A stretch of DNA of 64,000 nt from Flavobacterium limnophilum. GTDB lineage: Bacteria; Bacteroidota; Bacteroidia; Flavobacteriales; Flavobacteriaceae. Numbering within the stretch: position 1 is the first letter of the stretch; each line of letters opens with the position of its first letter. The notes under the pieces were generated by a model, which saw only the letters and a program-made list of their open reading frames with translations, was not told the DNA's origin and did not search any database. Of this stretch, positions 37,805-46,818 are shown piece after piece. The position numbers were made by a program, and so were the translations under genes. The stretch is taken from the NCBI RefSeq assembly GCF_027111315.2, contig NZ_CP114289.2:62001-126000 (forward strand), read 5' to 3'.

Positions 37805-40270
37805 ATGATAGACATAAAAGATTTTTCTGTTTTCGAAGACCAGTCAGGATTTGATTTTAAAGGGTTTGTGTTGAAAATTGGCAGTTACTGGAAATGGTTC
37901 CTGTTCAGTTTGATCATCGCTTTCACCATTGCTTATCAAGTCAATATTCGCAAGGAGAGAATATACGCCATGGAGACCTTGATCTCCGTCAAGGAAGAAA
38001 GCAATCCCTTGTTTACTTCCAATACCAGCCTGGTTTTCAATTGGGGAGGTACTTCAGATCAAGTCCAGACGATTTCCACCACCCTGCAATCGCGTTCCCA
38101 CAACGAATTGGTTGTCGACAAATTGCAGTATTACATCAGCTATTTGGCACAAGGCGAATACAATTTGGTGGATGCTTACGGTGCCGTACCTTTTTATGTG
38201 GCTATCGACAAAAGCAAGGGGCAACTGGCAGGAACCCTGATCGGGATCCAATTTTTGAGCGAAAACGAATACCAAATTCGAATACCATTTGCGGCGAATT
38301 CCGTTTCCATGATTTCCTATTTCGATAATTCATACAGCACTACCTCGGTGGTCGTTGGCGATTTTGTCAAAAGATACAAAGTGGGTGAGCGGGTTTCCTT
38401 GCCTTTCTTGAATTGGAAACTGCAAATAAAAGACAATCCCGGTTTGTATAAAGGGAACGAATATTTTGTGCAGTTCAATGATTTTGACGGCACCGTTTCC
38501 AGCTACAGGGGCATCAACGTGAAATCTGACGACAAAGGCGGTTCGATCATCACCTTGGGCATGCAGGGAACCAACAAAGCCAGGATGGTCGAATATTTGA
38601 ATGCCACGGTCAAAATGCTCATCAAAAGACAATTGGACAGCAAAAACCAATTTGCGACCAACACCATACGATTCATCGACAGCACGCTCGTGGCGATGGA
38701 GTCGCAATTAAAAGAAACCACCAACGAGTTAAAATCCTTCAGGAGCGACAAAAACATTTACGACATTGAAGAGGGAGGTTCCAAGTTTTCGGGCAAGATT
38801 ATGGAATTTGACGTCAAAAAAGACGAGATTACCCGCAAAATGGCTTACTATAATTCCTTGAAGGCCTATTTGAAAAACAGCGTGGATTATTCCAAACTTC
38901 CCGCTCCCTCGGTGGCCGGAATTGACGATCCGAACATTGTGGTAAACGTATCCAAATTAATTTCGCTTTCCACCCAAAGATCCGAAATGGCTTATGCCGT
39001 GAAAAGCGAAAAGATATTCAGGGATTTCGACAATCAAATGGAAGCGGTCAAAAGAGTTTTGTTGGAAAACATTGCCACTGCCAAATCCGCCCTGCACTAT
39101 GATTTGGCCCTGGTCGACAGCAAAATCAACGAGGCGGAAAGCACGATGAAGCAGCTTCCGGAAGACCAGCAGGAACTCCTGAAAATTAAAAGGAAATACG
39201 ATTTAAGCGACAACATCTACAGCACTTTTCTGCAAAAACGCAGCGAAGCCGACATCGTGAAAGCGGCCAATTTATCGGATATCCATTTTATAGACCCCGC
39301 CAAAGACATTGGTGGTGGACTCGTGGGGCCCAAAACTTCGGTAAATTATGTGTTGGCCTTGTTTTTGGGATTATTGATTCCGCTGCTTTTTGTTTTTGGG
39401 ATTTTCTTTATCAACAATTCCATTCAAAACACGGAAGACATCAGTAAATTAACCCAAATACCATTGATAGGCGTTATCGGGCTGAGCAATGAAAAGTCGG
39501 ATTTGGCCGTGTTTGAAAAGCCGAAATCGGCCTTGTCGGAGTCCTTCAGGGCCATCCGGTCTTCCCTGCAGTTCTTGTACAAACAGCAGCGATTGGATGG
39601 AGCCAAAACCCTGATGATCACCTCTTCCGTCAGTGGGGAAGGGAAAACATTTTGTTCCCTGAACATCGCCACGGTATTTGCCTTGAGCGAAAAAAGAACC
39701 GTAATCCTTGGACTGGATTTGAGAAAACCCAAACTGTTTGACGAGTTTAATTTGAGCAATGAGGTGGGTGTCGTGAATTATATCATCAAGCAAAAAACCG
39801 TGGACGAAATCATCAATGCCACCAACATCCCGTTTCTGGACGTTATTTTTTCGGGTCCCATTCCGCCCAATCCAGCCGAGATGATCATGAGCGACGGGAT
39901 GAAGAACTTGATTGAAGAACTCAAGCTTAAATACGATTACATCATTTTGGATACGCCACCGGTTGGTTTGGTGTCGGATGCTTTGGAGTTGGCGCAATAT
40001 TGCGATGTCACCTTGTACATCGTGAGACAGAATTTCACCAAAAAAGAAATGATTACCTTGCTCAACAACAGGGTCAAACGTGGCGAACTCAACAATACCA
40101 GCATTATCCTGAACGGATTCCAGAACAAGGCCAAATATGGAGCCGGTTACGGGTATGGCTATGGCTACGGCTATGGCGACACGACCTATTCGAACGGCTA
40201 TCATGAGGATGACAAGCCCAAAACTATTTTCGAAAAGATAATGGGTAAATTTCGCAAAAGACAAGTCTAA
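37805..40270 (+). CDS. wzc: Wzc-type co-polymerase and tyrosine autokinase, module 2
   Basis: An 821-residue inner-membrane protein. Membrane segment 1 is at about 31-48 and segment 2 at about 512-532. The periplasmic region between them is rich in coiled coil. The cytoplasmic BY-kinase has Walker A SSVSGEGKTFCSLN (about residue 608), Walker A' VILGLDLRKPKL and Walker B DYIILDTPPVGLVSD. The C-terminus has a longer Gly/Tyr run than module 1 (AGYGYGYGYGYGDTTYSNGY). Relatives use such tyrosines for phosphorylation that cycles export on and off. It is divergent from the module 1 kinase, so this is not a recent duplicate. Confidence 0.93.
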   Translation: MIDIKDFSVFEDQSGFDFKGFVLKIGSYWKWFLFSLIIAFTIAYQVNIRKERIYAMETLISVKEESNPLFTSNTSLVFNWGGTSDQVQTISTTLQSRSHNELVVDKLQYYISYLAQGEYNLVDAYGAVPFYVAIDKSKGQLAGTLIGIQFLSENEYQIRIPFAANSVSMISYFDNSYSTTSVVVGDFVKRYKVGERVSLPFLNWKLQIKDNPGLYKGNEYFVQFNDFDGTVSSYRGINVKSDDKGGSIITLGMQGTNKARMVEYLNATVKMLIKRQLDSKNQFATNTIRFIDSTLVAMESQLKETTNELKSFRSDKNIYDIEEGGSKFSGKIMEFDVKKDEITRKMAYYNSLKAYLKNSVDYSKLPAPSVAGIDDPNIVVNVSKLISLSTQRSEMAYAVKSEKIFRDFDNQMEAVKRVLLENIATAKSALHYDLALVDSKINEAESTMKQLPEDQQELLKIKRKYDLSDNIYSTFLQKRSEADIVKAANLSDIHFIDPAKDIGGGLVGPKTSVNYVLALFLGLLIPLLFVFGIFFINNSIQNTEDISKLTQIPLIGVIGLSNEKSDLAVFEKPKSALSESFRAIRSSLQFLYKQQRLDGAKTLMITSSVSGEGKTFCSLNIATVFALSEKRTVILGLDLRKPKLFDEFNLSNEVGVVNYIIKQKTVDEIINATNIPFLDVIFSGPIPPNPAEMIMSDGMKNLIEELKLKYDYIILDTPPVGLVSDALELAQYCDVTLYIVRQNFTKKEMITLLNNRVKRGELNNTSIILNGFQNKAKYGAGYGYGYGYGYGDTTYSNGYHEDDKPKTIFEKIMGKFRKRQV

Positions 40271-40296
40271 CAAAGAGGTTCTTTAAAAACGTAAAC

Positions 40297-41280
40297 ATGA
40301 AGGAAGCAACAAAAAACACAATTCTTGTAACGGGAGGGGCAGGATTTATAGGATCCAATCTTTGCGACTATTTTTTGTCCCAAGGGCATCAAGTGGTTTG
40401 TCTGGATAATTTTGCCACCGGACACCGCCATAATTTGAAGGACTTTATAAACCATCCCCATTTCAGTTTGATTGAGGGAGATATTCGAAACTTGTCGGAT
40501 TGCCGGCATGCAGTCCAAGGCGTGGATTATGTTTTGCACCAGGCTGCCTTGGGTTCGGTGCCCCGATCCATCCAGGATCCCATTAGCACGAACGAGGTGA
40601 ATGTCTCGGGATTTTTGAACATGCTGACCGCTTCTCGTGATGCCGGGATCAAACGCTTTGTTTATGCGGCAAGTTCTTCGACTTACGGTGATTCGCAAGG
40701 CTTGCCCAAAGTGGAAGAGGTGATCGGGAAACCGCTTTCGCCTTATGCCATCACCAAATACGTGAACGAATTGTATGCCGCTATTTTTAGTCGAACTTAC
40801 GGATTGGAAACCATTGGTTTGCGTTATTTCAATGTTTTTGGACGCAAACAAGATCCCCAAGGCGCCTATGCCGCCGTCATTCCCAAATTAGTAATGCAGT
40901 TGATGCAACTCGAAAGCCCATTAATCAACGGGGACGGCAATTATTCCCGTGATTTTACCTATATCGACAACGTGATTCAAATGAATGAACTGGCGATGAC
41001 CACCCAAAATCCGGAGGCAGTCAACACGGTTTTCAACACGGCTTATGGCGACCGCCATACGCTGAACGACTTGGTGGGGTATTTGAAGGAATTCTTGTCG
41101 GCACACAATCCAAAAATAGCGGATGTGGCCATTGCATATGGTCCCAACCGGGCAGGCGACATTCCCCATTCTTTGGCGAGTATAGAGAAAGCGAAAAATT
41201 TGTTGGGTTATGATCCGCAATTTTCTTTGCAGGAAGGGTTGAAGGAAGCGGTGGATTGGTATTGGGAGCATTTGAAATAA
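40297..41280 (+). CDS. UDP-N-acetylhexosamine (or uronate) C4-epimerase, WbpP/TviC-like
   Basis: A 327-residue short-chain epimerase. Seen: LVTGGAGFIGSNLCDYFL, ASSSTYGDS, YAITKYVNE (Tyr/Lys pair), LRYFNVFGRKQDPQGAYAAV and DNVIQMN. The QDPQGAYAAVIP segment is typical of the WbpP/VipB group acting on UDP-GlcNAc or its uronic acid, not of GalE. A TviB-like dehydrogenase lies at 43043. Together they could make UDP-GalNAcA, as in Vi antigen synthesis. Starts 26 bases after wzc module 2. Confidence 0.85.
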   Translation: MKEATKNTILVTGGAGFIGSNLCDYFLSQGHQVVCLDNFATGHRHNLKDFINHPHFSLIEGDIRNLSDCRHAVQGVDYVLHQAALGSVPRSIQDPISTNEVNVSGFLNMLTASRDAGIKRFVYAASSSTYGDSQGLPKVEEVIGKPLSPYAITKYVNELYAAIFSRTYGLETIGLRYFNVFGRKQDPQGAYAAVIPKLVMQLMQLESPLINGDGNYSRDFTYIDNVIQMNELAMTTQNPEAVNTVFNTAYGDRHTLNDLVGYLKEFLSAHNPKIADVAIAYGPNRAGDIPHSLASIEKAKNLLGYDPQFSLQEGLKEAVDWYWEHLK

Positions 41281-41340
41281 GGTTAGAAGTGGGAGGTTAG
41301 AAGTTAGAAGTGAATAGATAGAAGAAAAAAAATATATTAA

Positions 41341-42732
41341 ATGAAAATTACAAAAATTTGTTGCATCGGTGCAGGATATGTTGGAGGGCCCACCATGGCC
41401 ATTATTGCACAGAAATGTCCCCATATTCAAGTCACGGTGGTCGATTTGAATGCAGATCGAATTGCGGCCTGGAATGATGCCGACGTTAGAAACATCCCGA
41501 TTTATGAGCCGGGTTTGAGCGAAGTGGTAGCCGAAGCCAGGGGAAGAAACCTTTTTTTCTCGACCGAGGTAGATAAAGCCATAGACGAAGCCCAGATTAT
41601 TTTTATATCGGTGAATACGCCTACCAAAACCTATGGTAAAGGAAAGGGAATGGCCGCCGATTTGAAATACATTGAATTGTGCGCCAGACAAATTGCCAAA
41701 ATCGCCAAAGACAACAAGATCGTGGTCGAGAAATCGACTTTGCCGGTGCGTACTGCCGAGGCCATCAAAAGTATTTTGGACAATACCGGAAATGGCGTCC
41801 AGTTTCAAATCCTTTCCAATCCAGAGTTTTTGGCCGAGGGAACCGCCGTGGACGACTTGTTGCAGCCCGACCGTATTTTGATTGGCGGCGACGAAACGGC
41901 CGAAGGTCAAAAAGCCATCCAGGCACTTGTGGCTGTTTATTCGAATTGGGTAGCCCCGGAAAAAATATTGACCACCAATGTATGGTCGTCGGAATTGTCG
42001 AAATTGACTGCCAATGCTTTTTTGGCACAAAGAATATCTTCGATCAATGCCTTGTCGGAGCTTTGCGAAAAAACGGGAGCCAACATCAACGAAGTGGCCA
42101 AAGCCATAGGAATGGACAGCCGGATAGGGCCAAAATTCCTCAAAGCTTCGGTTGGTTTTGGAGGATCCTGTTTTCAAAAAGACATCCTGAACCTGGTTTA
42201 CATCGCCAAATCGTATGGATTGAACGAGGTGGCCGATTATTGGGAACAGGTCATCATCATGAACGACCACCAGAAAAAACGGTTTGCCAACAAAATTGTG
42301 CAAACCCTTTACAACACCGTTGCCGACAAGAAAATTACCTTTTTGGGTTGGGCTTTCAAGAAAGACACCAACGATACCCGCGAATCGGCGGCTATTTACG
42401 TGGCCAATGATTTGATCAACGAACAAGCCAAGATTGCCGTGTATGATCCCAAAGTGTCCCATAAAAAAATGGTGTCCGATTTGGATTATCTGGAAACCCG
42501 ATCTTTGGAAAAGAATCTGGAAGGCGTGGTTTCGTTTGACGATCCTTATGAAGCCTGCCAAAATGCCCACGCCATAGCGGTATTGACCGAGTGGGATGAA
42601 TTTACGCATTATGATTGGCAGAAAATATACGATGGCATGCAAAAACCGGCTTTTGTTTTTGACGGAAGAAATATATTGAATGGCGAGGAATTACAGGAGA
42701 TAGGGTTTGTTTATCATGGGATTGGAGCGTAA
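41341..42732 (+). CDS. ugd: UDP-glucose 6-dehydrogenase
   Basis: A 463-residue enzyme oxidising UDP-glucose to UDP-glucuronate with two NAD. The sequence has the features of the longer, animal/plant-like UGD type: [18 protein letters not shown] at the start, [20 protein letters not shown], and the catalytic Cys277 in FGGSCFQKD. It ends in a UDP-binding domain ([18 protein letters not shown]). It can supply UDP-glucuronate to the UDP-xylose synthase at 24316 and to glucuronosyltransferases. Confidence 0.95.
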   Translation: MKITKICCIGAGYVGGPTMAIIAQKCPHIQVTVVDLNADRIAAWNDADVRNIPIYEPGLSEVVAEARGRNLFFSTEVDKAIDEAQIIFISVNTPTKTYGKGKGMAADLKYIELCARQIAKIAKDNKIVVEKSTLPVRTAEAIKSILDNTGNGVQFQILSNPEFLAEGTAVDDLLQPDRILIGGDETAEGQKAIQALVAVYSNWVAPEKILTTNVWSSELSKLTANAFLAQRISSINALSELCEKTGANINEVAKAIGMDSRIGPKFLKASVGFGGSCFQKDILNLVYIAKSYGLNEVADYWEQVIIMNDHQKKRFANKIVQTLYNTVADKKITFLGWAFKKDTNDTRESAAIYVANDLINEQAKIAVYDPKVSHKKMVSDLDYLETRSLEKNLEGVVSFDDPYEACQNAHAIAVLTEWDEFTHYDWQKIYDGMQKPAFVFDGRNILNGEELQEIGFVYHGIGA

Positions 42733-43042
42733 ATAGGGGGGGGCTGTTTTCGGTTTTCAGTTATCTGTTATCTGTTTGGAGATAGTATTTTATTTGTGTG
42801 TAAAGGTTTTGTTTGTAGTGGTTTAGTGTTTTTTTTGATTGCGAAACATCATAAAATGTGGGAAACCGTAAAAAACGCATTTCTATTTTGAGTAGGTTTG
42901 CAAAATTTGAAATATAAAGTATTCGTGGACTTTAGCATAGCATTAAAAAGGAAGCGTTAGTTCGTTAAACAACAAGTTGATTGTTTACACGTACATTATC
43001 AACAAGATTCTTTCTAGAAAAAGAATCGCAACACTTTAAAAA
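42733..43042. other. Leader/intergenic region before the TviB-like gene
   Basis: GTTTTCGGTTTTCAGTTATC words come first, then about 100 bases of unclassified sequence and the promoter box at 42893-42900. A leader of about 140 bases follows. Within it AGGAAGCGTTAG (42949-42960) resembles the ops-like element weakly and lies at a similar distance from the promoter. No gene is present. Confidence 0.5.
42893..42900 (+). promoter_or_regulatory. Promoter -7 box TAGGTTTG
   Basis: Exact TAnnTTTG, about 140 bases before the TTG start at 43043. No convincing -33 partner. Confidence 0.5.
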
Positions 43043-44326
43043 TTGAGTAAAGACATAAAAATTGCCGTTATAGGTTTGGGATACGTTGGTTTGCCTTTGG
43101 CGCGCTTGTTTGCCACCCACTATTCCGTGACCGGATTTGACATCAATCAATCCCGAGTCGATGCCTTGAAGTTGGGCAACGACAGCACACTCGAGATTGA
43201 TGCTTCGACTTTGCATGGCGTATTGTTGGAAAACCAAACGAATGCCGTAGGTTTGTACTGCACTTCCACTCTTTCAGAAATTGCGGATTGCAATTATTAT
43301 ATAGTTACTGTTCCCACACCGGTGGACAAGAACAACCGTCCTGATTTGACCCCTTTGTACAAATCCAGCGAAACTGTTGGAAAGGTATTGAAAAAAGGTG
43401 ACATCGTCATTTATGAATCCACCGTTTATCCCGGGGTGACCGAGGAGGAATGCGTGCCGGTTTTGGAACGAATTTCGGGTTTAAAGTTCAACGTCGATTT
43501 TTTTGCGGGTTATTCCCCTGAAAGAATCAATCCCGGTGACAAGGAACATACCGTGGACAAGATTTTGAAGGTTACTTCCGGTTCCACTCCCGAAATTGGA
43601 GTCAAAGTAAACCAACTGTACCAATCGGTGATCACGGCAGGGACTTATCTTGCCCCTTCGATAAAAGTGGCCGAAGCCGCCAAAGTAATCGAGAATTCCC
43701 AAAGAGACATCAATATTGCCTTTGTCAACGAATTGGCCAAGATATTCAACATCCTGGAAATTGATACCCATGCCGTTTTGGAAGCTGCCGGCACGAAATG
43801 GAATTTCCTTCCCTTCAAACCGGGTTTGGTTGGAGGCCATTGCATAGGCGTGGATCCGTATTATTTGGCCCAGAAAGCACAAGAAAATGGATATCATCCC
43901 GAAATAATATTGGCAGGACGCCGTTTGAACGACAGTATGGGCGATTACGTGGCTTCGCAAGTGGTCAAATTAATGATTAAAAAGGGGATTACCATCAATG
44001 GAGCGACGCTTTTAATGTTGGGCATTACGTTCAAGGAAAACTGTCCCGATGTTCGTAATACCAAAATTGTTGACGTGATTAGCGCCTTGGAAGATTACGG
44101 TATTACCGTAAATCTTTATGATCCTTGGGCCAATCCGGTCGAGGTCTTGCATGAATATGGTATAAACGCCAGCAAAGACTGTCCATCCACTGCTTATGAT
44201 GCCATAGTTTTGGGAGTGGCCCACCAGGAATTCCTGGAGTTGGATTTCAATTCCATAAGAAATGAAAACAGCATTGTTTATGACGTGAAAGGGGTTTTGG
44301 GGGATTTGGCGGATGGAAGGCTTTAG
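43043..44326 (+). CDS. UDP-N-acetyl-hexosamine 6-dehydrogenase (TviB/WbpO-like)
   Basis: A 427-residue nucleotide-sugar dehydrogenase. Seen: [62 protein letters not shown] and the catalytic Cys267 in [14 protein letters not shown]. These place it with VipA/TviB, which oxidise UDP-GlcNAc or UDP-GalNAc to the uronic acid. The start is TTG: no in-frame ATG lies near, and [11 protein letters not shown] aligns with the usual MxKDxKIAxIG start of the family. With the C4-epimerase at 40297 it likely makes UDP-GalNAcA. Confidence 0.9.
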   Translation: MSKDIKIAVIGLGYVGLPLARLFATHYSVTGFDINQSRVDALKLGNDSTLEIDASTLHGVLLENQTNAVGLYCTSTLSEIADCNYYIVTVPTPVDKNNRPDLTPLYKSSETVGKVLKKGDIVIYESTVYPGVTEEECVPVLERISGLKFNVDFFAGYSPERINPGDKEHTVDKILKVTSGSTPEIGVKVNQLYQSVITAGTYLAPSIKVAEAAKVIENSQRDINIAFVNELAKIFNILEIDTHAVLEAAGTKWNFLPFKPGLVGGHCIGVDPYYLAQKAQENGYHPEIILAGRRLNDSMGDYVASQVVKLMIKKGITINGATLLMLGITFKENCPDVRNTKIVDVISALEDYGITVNLYDPWANPVEVLHEYGINASKDCPSTAYDAIVLGVAHQEFLELDFNSIRNENSIVYDVKGVLGDLADGRL

Positions 44327-44818
44327 GAGAGGTTGGAAGTTGGAGGTTGGAAGTTAGAGGTTAGAAGTTGTGGGTTTTGGAACGTATTGCGTGATGGTTT
44401 AAGGTTTAATAATCAAGGGGCAAGACTGGAGAATGTAGAATTAAGTATTAAGAATCAAGTATTAAGACTGGAGAATGTGGAATTAAGTATTAAGAATCAA
44501 GTATTAAGAATTAAGACTAGAGAGTGTAGAATTAAGTATTAAGACTGGAGAATGTGGAATTAAGTATTAAGAATCAAGTATTAAGAATTAAGACTAGAGA
44601 GTGTAGAATTAAGAATACAGAATTAAGTATTAAGTATTAAGAATTAAGAATTAAGAATTAAGACTGGAGAATATAGAATTGAGACTGGAGAGTATGGAAT
44701 TAAGTATTAAGAATTAAGTATTAAGACTGGAGAATATAGCATTAAGACTAGGGAATTAGGGAATATAGAATAAAGAGTAAATCATAAAGAGGATAGTTAA
44801 ACAAGAAATAGTTGTATA
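44327..44818. repeat. Degenerate AATTAAGTATTAAG repeat block
   Basis: After short GTTGGAGG words, about 350 bases are built from GAATTAAGTATTAAGAATC, AAGTATTAAGACTGGAGAAT and variants (about 44420-44760) in irregular order. No gene is present. The 69-codon reading at 44333-44542 is made of the repeat. Confidence 0.85.
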
Positions 44819-45865
44819 ATGAAAAAAATATTGATCACGGGAGGAGCGGGGTTTATTGGGTCGCATGTCGTTAGACGTTTTGTGCAAAAATATCCGGAAT
44901 GCCAGATTTTTAATTTGGATGCGCTTACTTATGCGGGAAATTTGGAGAATATTACCGATATCGAAAAGGAACCCAACTATACTTTCGTGAAAGGGGACAT
45001 TACCGATGAACGGTTTATCCATGATTTGTTTGAAGAGCAACAATTTGACGGGGTAATCCATTTGGCTGCCGAATCGCACGTGGATCGTTCCATCGAAGAT
45101 CCGATGGCTTTCGTGAAAACGAACGTGATCGGGACGGTGAATTTGCTCAATGCAGCCCGAAAACAATGGGCAAATGCTGCCGAAGGCAAACGTTTTTATC
45201 ACGTAAGCACCGACGAGGTGTATGGTTCGTTGGGTGCCGAAGGCTTGTTTACCGAAACCACGCCTTATGATCCGAATTCGCCCTATTCGGCTTCCAAAGC
45301 GAGTTCCGACCACTTTGTGAGGGCTTATGGCGAAACCTACGGATTGCCTTATGTGCTGACCAATTGTTCCAACAACTATGGGCCGAACCATTTTCCGGAA
45401 AAATTAATCCCGTTGTTTATCAACAACATCATCAACAACAAGCCGTTGCCTGTTTACGGGGATGGAAATTATACCCGCGATTGGCTGTTCGTGAAAGATC
45501 ATGCCGTGGCCATTGATTTGGTTTTTCACCAAGGCCAGAATCACGAAACCTACAACATCGGTGGATTCAACGAATGGAAAAACATCGATTTGGTCAAGGT
45601 TTTGTGCCAAATCATGGACACAAAATTGGGCAGGGAAGCTGGGGAATCGGCAAAACTAATCACTTACGTGAAAGACCGACCGGGACACGATTTGCGCTAT
45701 GCCATCGATGCCAACAAAATCAACCAAGAATTGGGATGGAAACCTTCCGTGACTTTCGAACAAGGTCTGGAAATTACCATCGATTGGTATTTGAGCAATC
45801 AAGAATGGTTGAACAACGTGACTTCGGGAGCGTATGAGAAGTATTACGAGAAGATGTATTCGTAG
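44819..45865 (+). CDS. rfbB: dTDP-glucose 4,6-dehydratase
   Basis: A 348-residue short-chain dehydratase forming dTDP-4-keto-6-deoxyglucose. Seen: [54 protein letters not shown] (Tyr/Lys pair), NCSNNYGPNHFPEKLIPL and GDGNYTRDWLFV. These are diagnostic of RmlB. No rmlA, rmlC or rmlD lies in the window. Either they are elsewhere or the intermediate feeds another route, for example via the epimerase at 58894. Confidence 0.95.
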   Translation: MKKILITGGAGFIGSHVVRRFVQKYPECQIFNLDALTYAGNLENITDIEKEPNYTFVKGDITDERFIHDLFEEQQFDGVIHLAAESHVDRSIEDPMAFVKTNVIGTVNLLNAARKQWANAAEGKRFYHVSTDEVYGSLGAEGLFTETTPYDPNSPYSASKASSDHFVRAYGETYGLPYVLTNCSNNYGPNHFPEKLIPLFINNIINNKPLPVYGDGNYTRDWLFVKDHAVAIDLVFHQGQNHETYNIGGFNEWKNIDLVKVLCQIMDTKLGREAGESAKLITYVKDRPGHDLRYAIDANKINQELGWKPSVTFEQGLEITIDWYLSNQEWLNNVTSGAYEKYYEKMYS

Positions 45866-45976
45866 GAGTTGGAAGTTAGAAGTGGGGAGTTGGAAGTTGG
45901 AAGAGGGAAGTTGGAAGAGGGAAGTTGGAAGTGGGGAGTTAGAAGTGGGAGGTTAGAATATAAAAACAGATAAACC
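45866..45976. repeat. GTTGGAAGAGGGAA words before the NusG-like gene
   Basis: About 90 bases of GTTGGAAGTGGGGAGTTAGAAG low-complexity repeat separate rfbB from the antiterminator gene. No promoter box is visible, so the antiterminator is probably read through from rfbB or upstream. Confidence 0.7.
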
Positions 45977-46447
45977 ATGAATTGGTATGTAGTGTACACC
46001 AAGCCCAAATGGGAAAAGAAAGTGGCGGAGCGATTGAATGAAATTGGGGTGGTGGCCTATTGTCCCTTGATTGAAAAGACCAGTCAATGGTCTGACAGGA
46101 AGAAGAAAATAAGTGTGCCGTTGTTTAATTCCTATATTTTTGTGCAGATTGAAGACAGGAACCGCAACAGGGTTTTTGAAATTCCGGGAGCTGTTCGCTA
46201 TTTGTTTTGGTTGGGGAAACCCGCAACGGTCAGGGATTCGGAAATCGAGACCATCCAGAATTGGTTGTCGGCACCGGCCACTTACGAAGTTACCTTGGAT
46301 CGATGGAAAAAAGGCGATAAAATCGTGTTGGAATCGGGGCCGTTTGTCAGCCAATCGGCCATCATTCAAGAAGTGAAACAAAACCATTATATACTGATAT
46401 TGGAATCATTGGGATGCTTGCTTCGGGTAGATAAAAAGGAAGAATAA
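45977..46447 (+). CDS. NusG-like transcription antiterminator (UpxY/RfaH type)
   Basis: A 156-residue NusG paralogue. The NGN domain occupies residues 1-95 (NWYVVYTKPKWEKKVAERL, ISVPLFNSYIFVQ, VRYLFWLGKPATV). A C-terminal KOW-like part (about 108-153, WKKGDKIVLESGPFVSQSAI) follows. Housekeeping NusG is longer and lies beside rpl genes, whereas this one sits inside a polysaccharide locus, as UpxY proteins do in Bacteroides capsule operons. Such proteins let RNA polymerase traverse long capsule operons. The target is inferred to be the 16-base element found in the leaders of the genes at 46819 and 1820. An AT-only hairpin overlaps its stop codon. Confidence 0.88.
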   Translation: MNWYVVYTKPKWEKKVAERLNEIGVVAYCPLIEKTSQWSDRKKKISVPLFNSYIFVQIEDRNRNRVFEIPGAVRYLFWLGKPATVRDSEIETIQNWLSAPATYEVTLDRWKKGDKIVLESGPFVSQSAIIQEVKQNHYILILESLGCLLRVDKKEE

Positions 46448-46469
46448 TTTTTTTATTCAAAAAATTATT
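46443..46469 (+). terminator. AT-only hairpin after the NusG-like gene
   Basis: A perfect 11-base-pair stem AATAATTTTTT / AAAAAATTATT with a five-base loop is followed by TTTTATTT, overlapping the stop codon of the NusG-like gene. It has no GC pairs, so it may be a weak terminator or an attenuation point. Confidence 0.5.
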
Positions 46470-46611
46470 TTTATTTAAATTGATTGTTTTACGGTTGTTG
46501 CGGGTAAATGATTCATTTCTAGCAGGGTATTGTTGGTTGATCGTGTTTGGTTTAACAAGTTTGGGTCTCGGTATTTTGTAAGTAAAAGACGTGTGTTCTT
46601 TTTATTTATCC

Positions 46612-46619
46612 TAAATTTG
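46612..46619 (+). promoter_or_regulatory. Promoter -7 box TAAATTTG
   Basis: Exact TAnnTTTG. Predicted transcript start near 46624, about 37 bases before the ops-like element. Confidence 0.6.
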
Positions 46620-46660
46620 CGACCTTCTAGATTTTGGTGTCCCCTGTTTTGGGAGTCACC

Positions 46661-46676
46661 AGGGCGAAGCCGTTGA
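46661..46676 (+). promoter_or_regulatory. Ops-like element, copy 2
   Basis: AGGGCGAAGCCGTTGA, identical to 1704-1719. It follows a hairpin (46636-46660) and a TAnnTTTG promoter at nearly the same distance as copy 1. It lies about 210 bases downstream of the NusG-like gene that is the likely reader. Confidence 0.5.
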
Positions 46677-46818
46677 ACAACAATAAAATTTGATTATTTT
46701 TGGTCGCATGAATTGGCGGCAATTTTTATCACATTATTCGGGATTGCACCAAGCGCTTGATTTATGGCGATGGTAACCCAGGGAATCCAGTTACATTAAA
46801 AAAACACAAGATAGCATT

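Larger units (their letters stand above)
46470..46818. other. Leader region of the second cluster
   Basis: About 350 bases with no gene. They contain the promoter (46612-46619), a hairpin GGTGTCCC/GGGA-GT-CACC (46636-46660) directly before the ops-like element (46661-46676), and about 140 further bases of leader. The predicted untranslated leader of about 195 bases is long for this group. Confidence 0.6.

Noticed and set aside
40921..42642. A 573-codon minus-strand open frame opposite the UDP-glucose dehydrogenase gene
   Set aside because: The + strand carries an unmistakable full-length dehydrogenase with catalytic cysteine. The antisense frame is open because of codon bias and has no recognisable domains.
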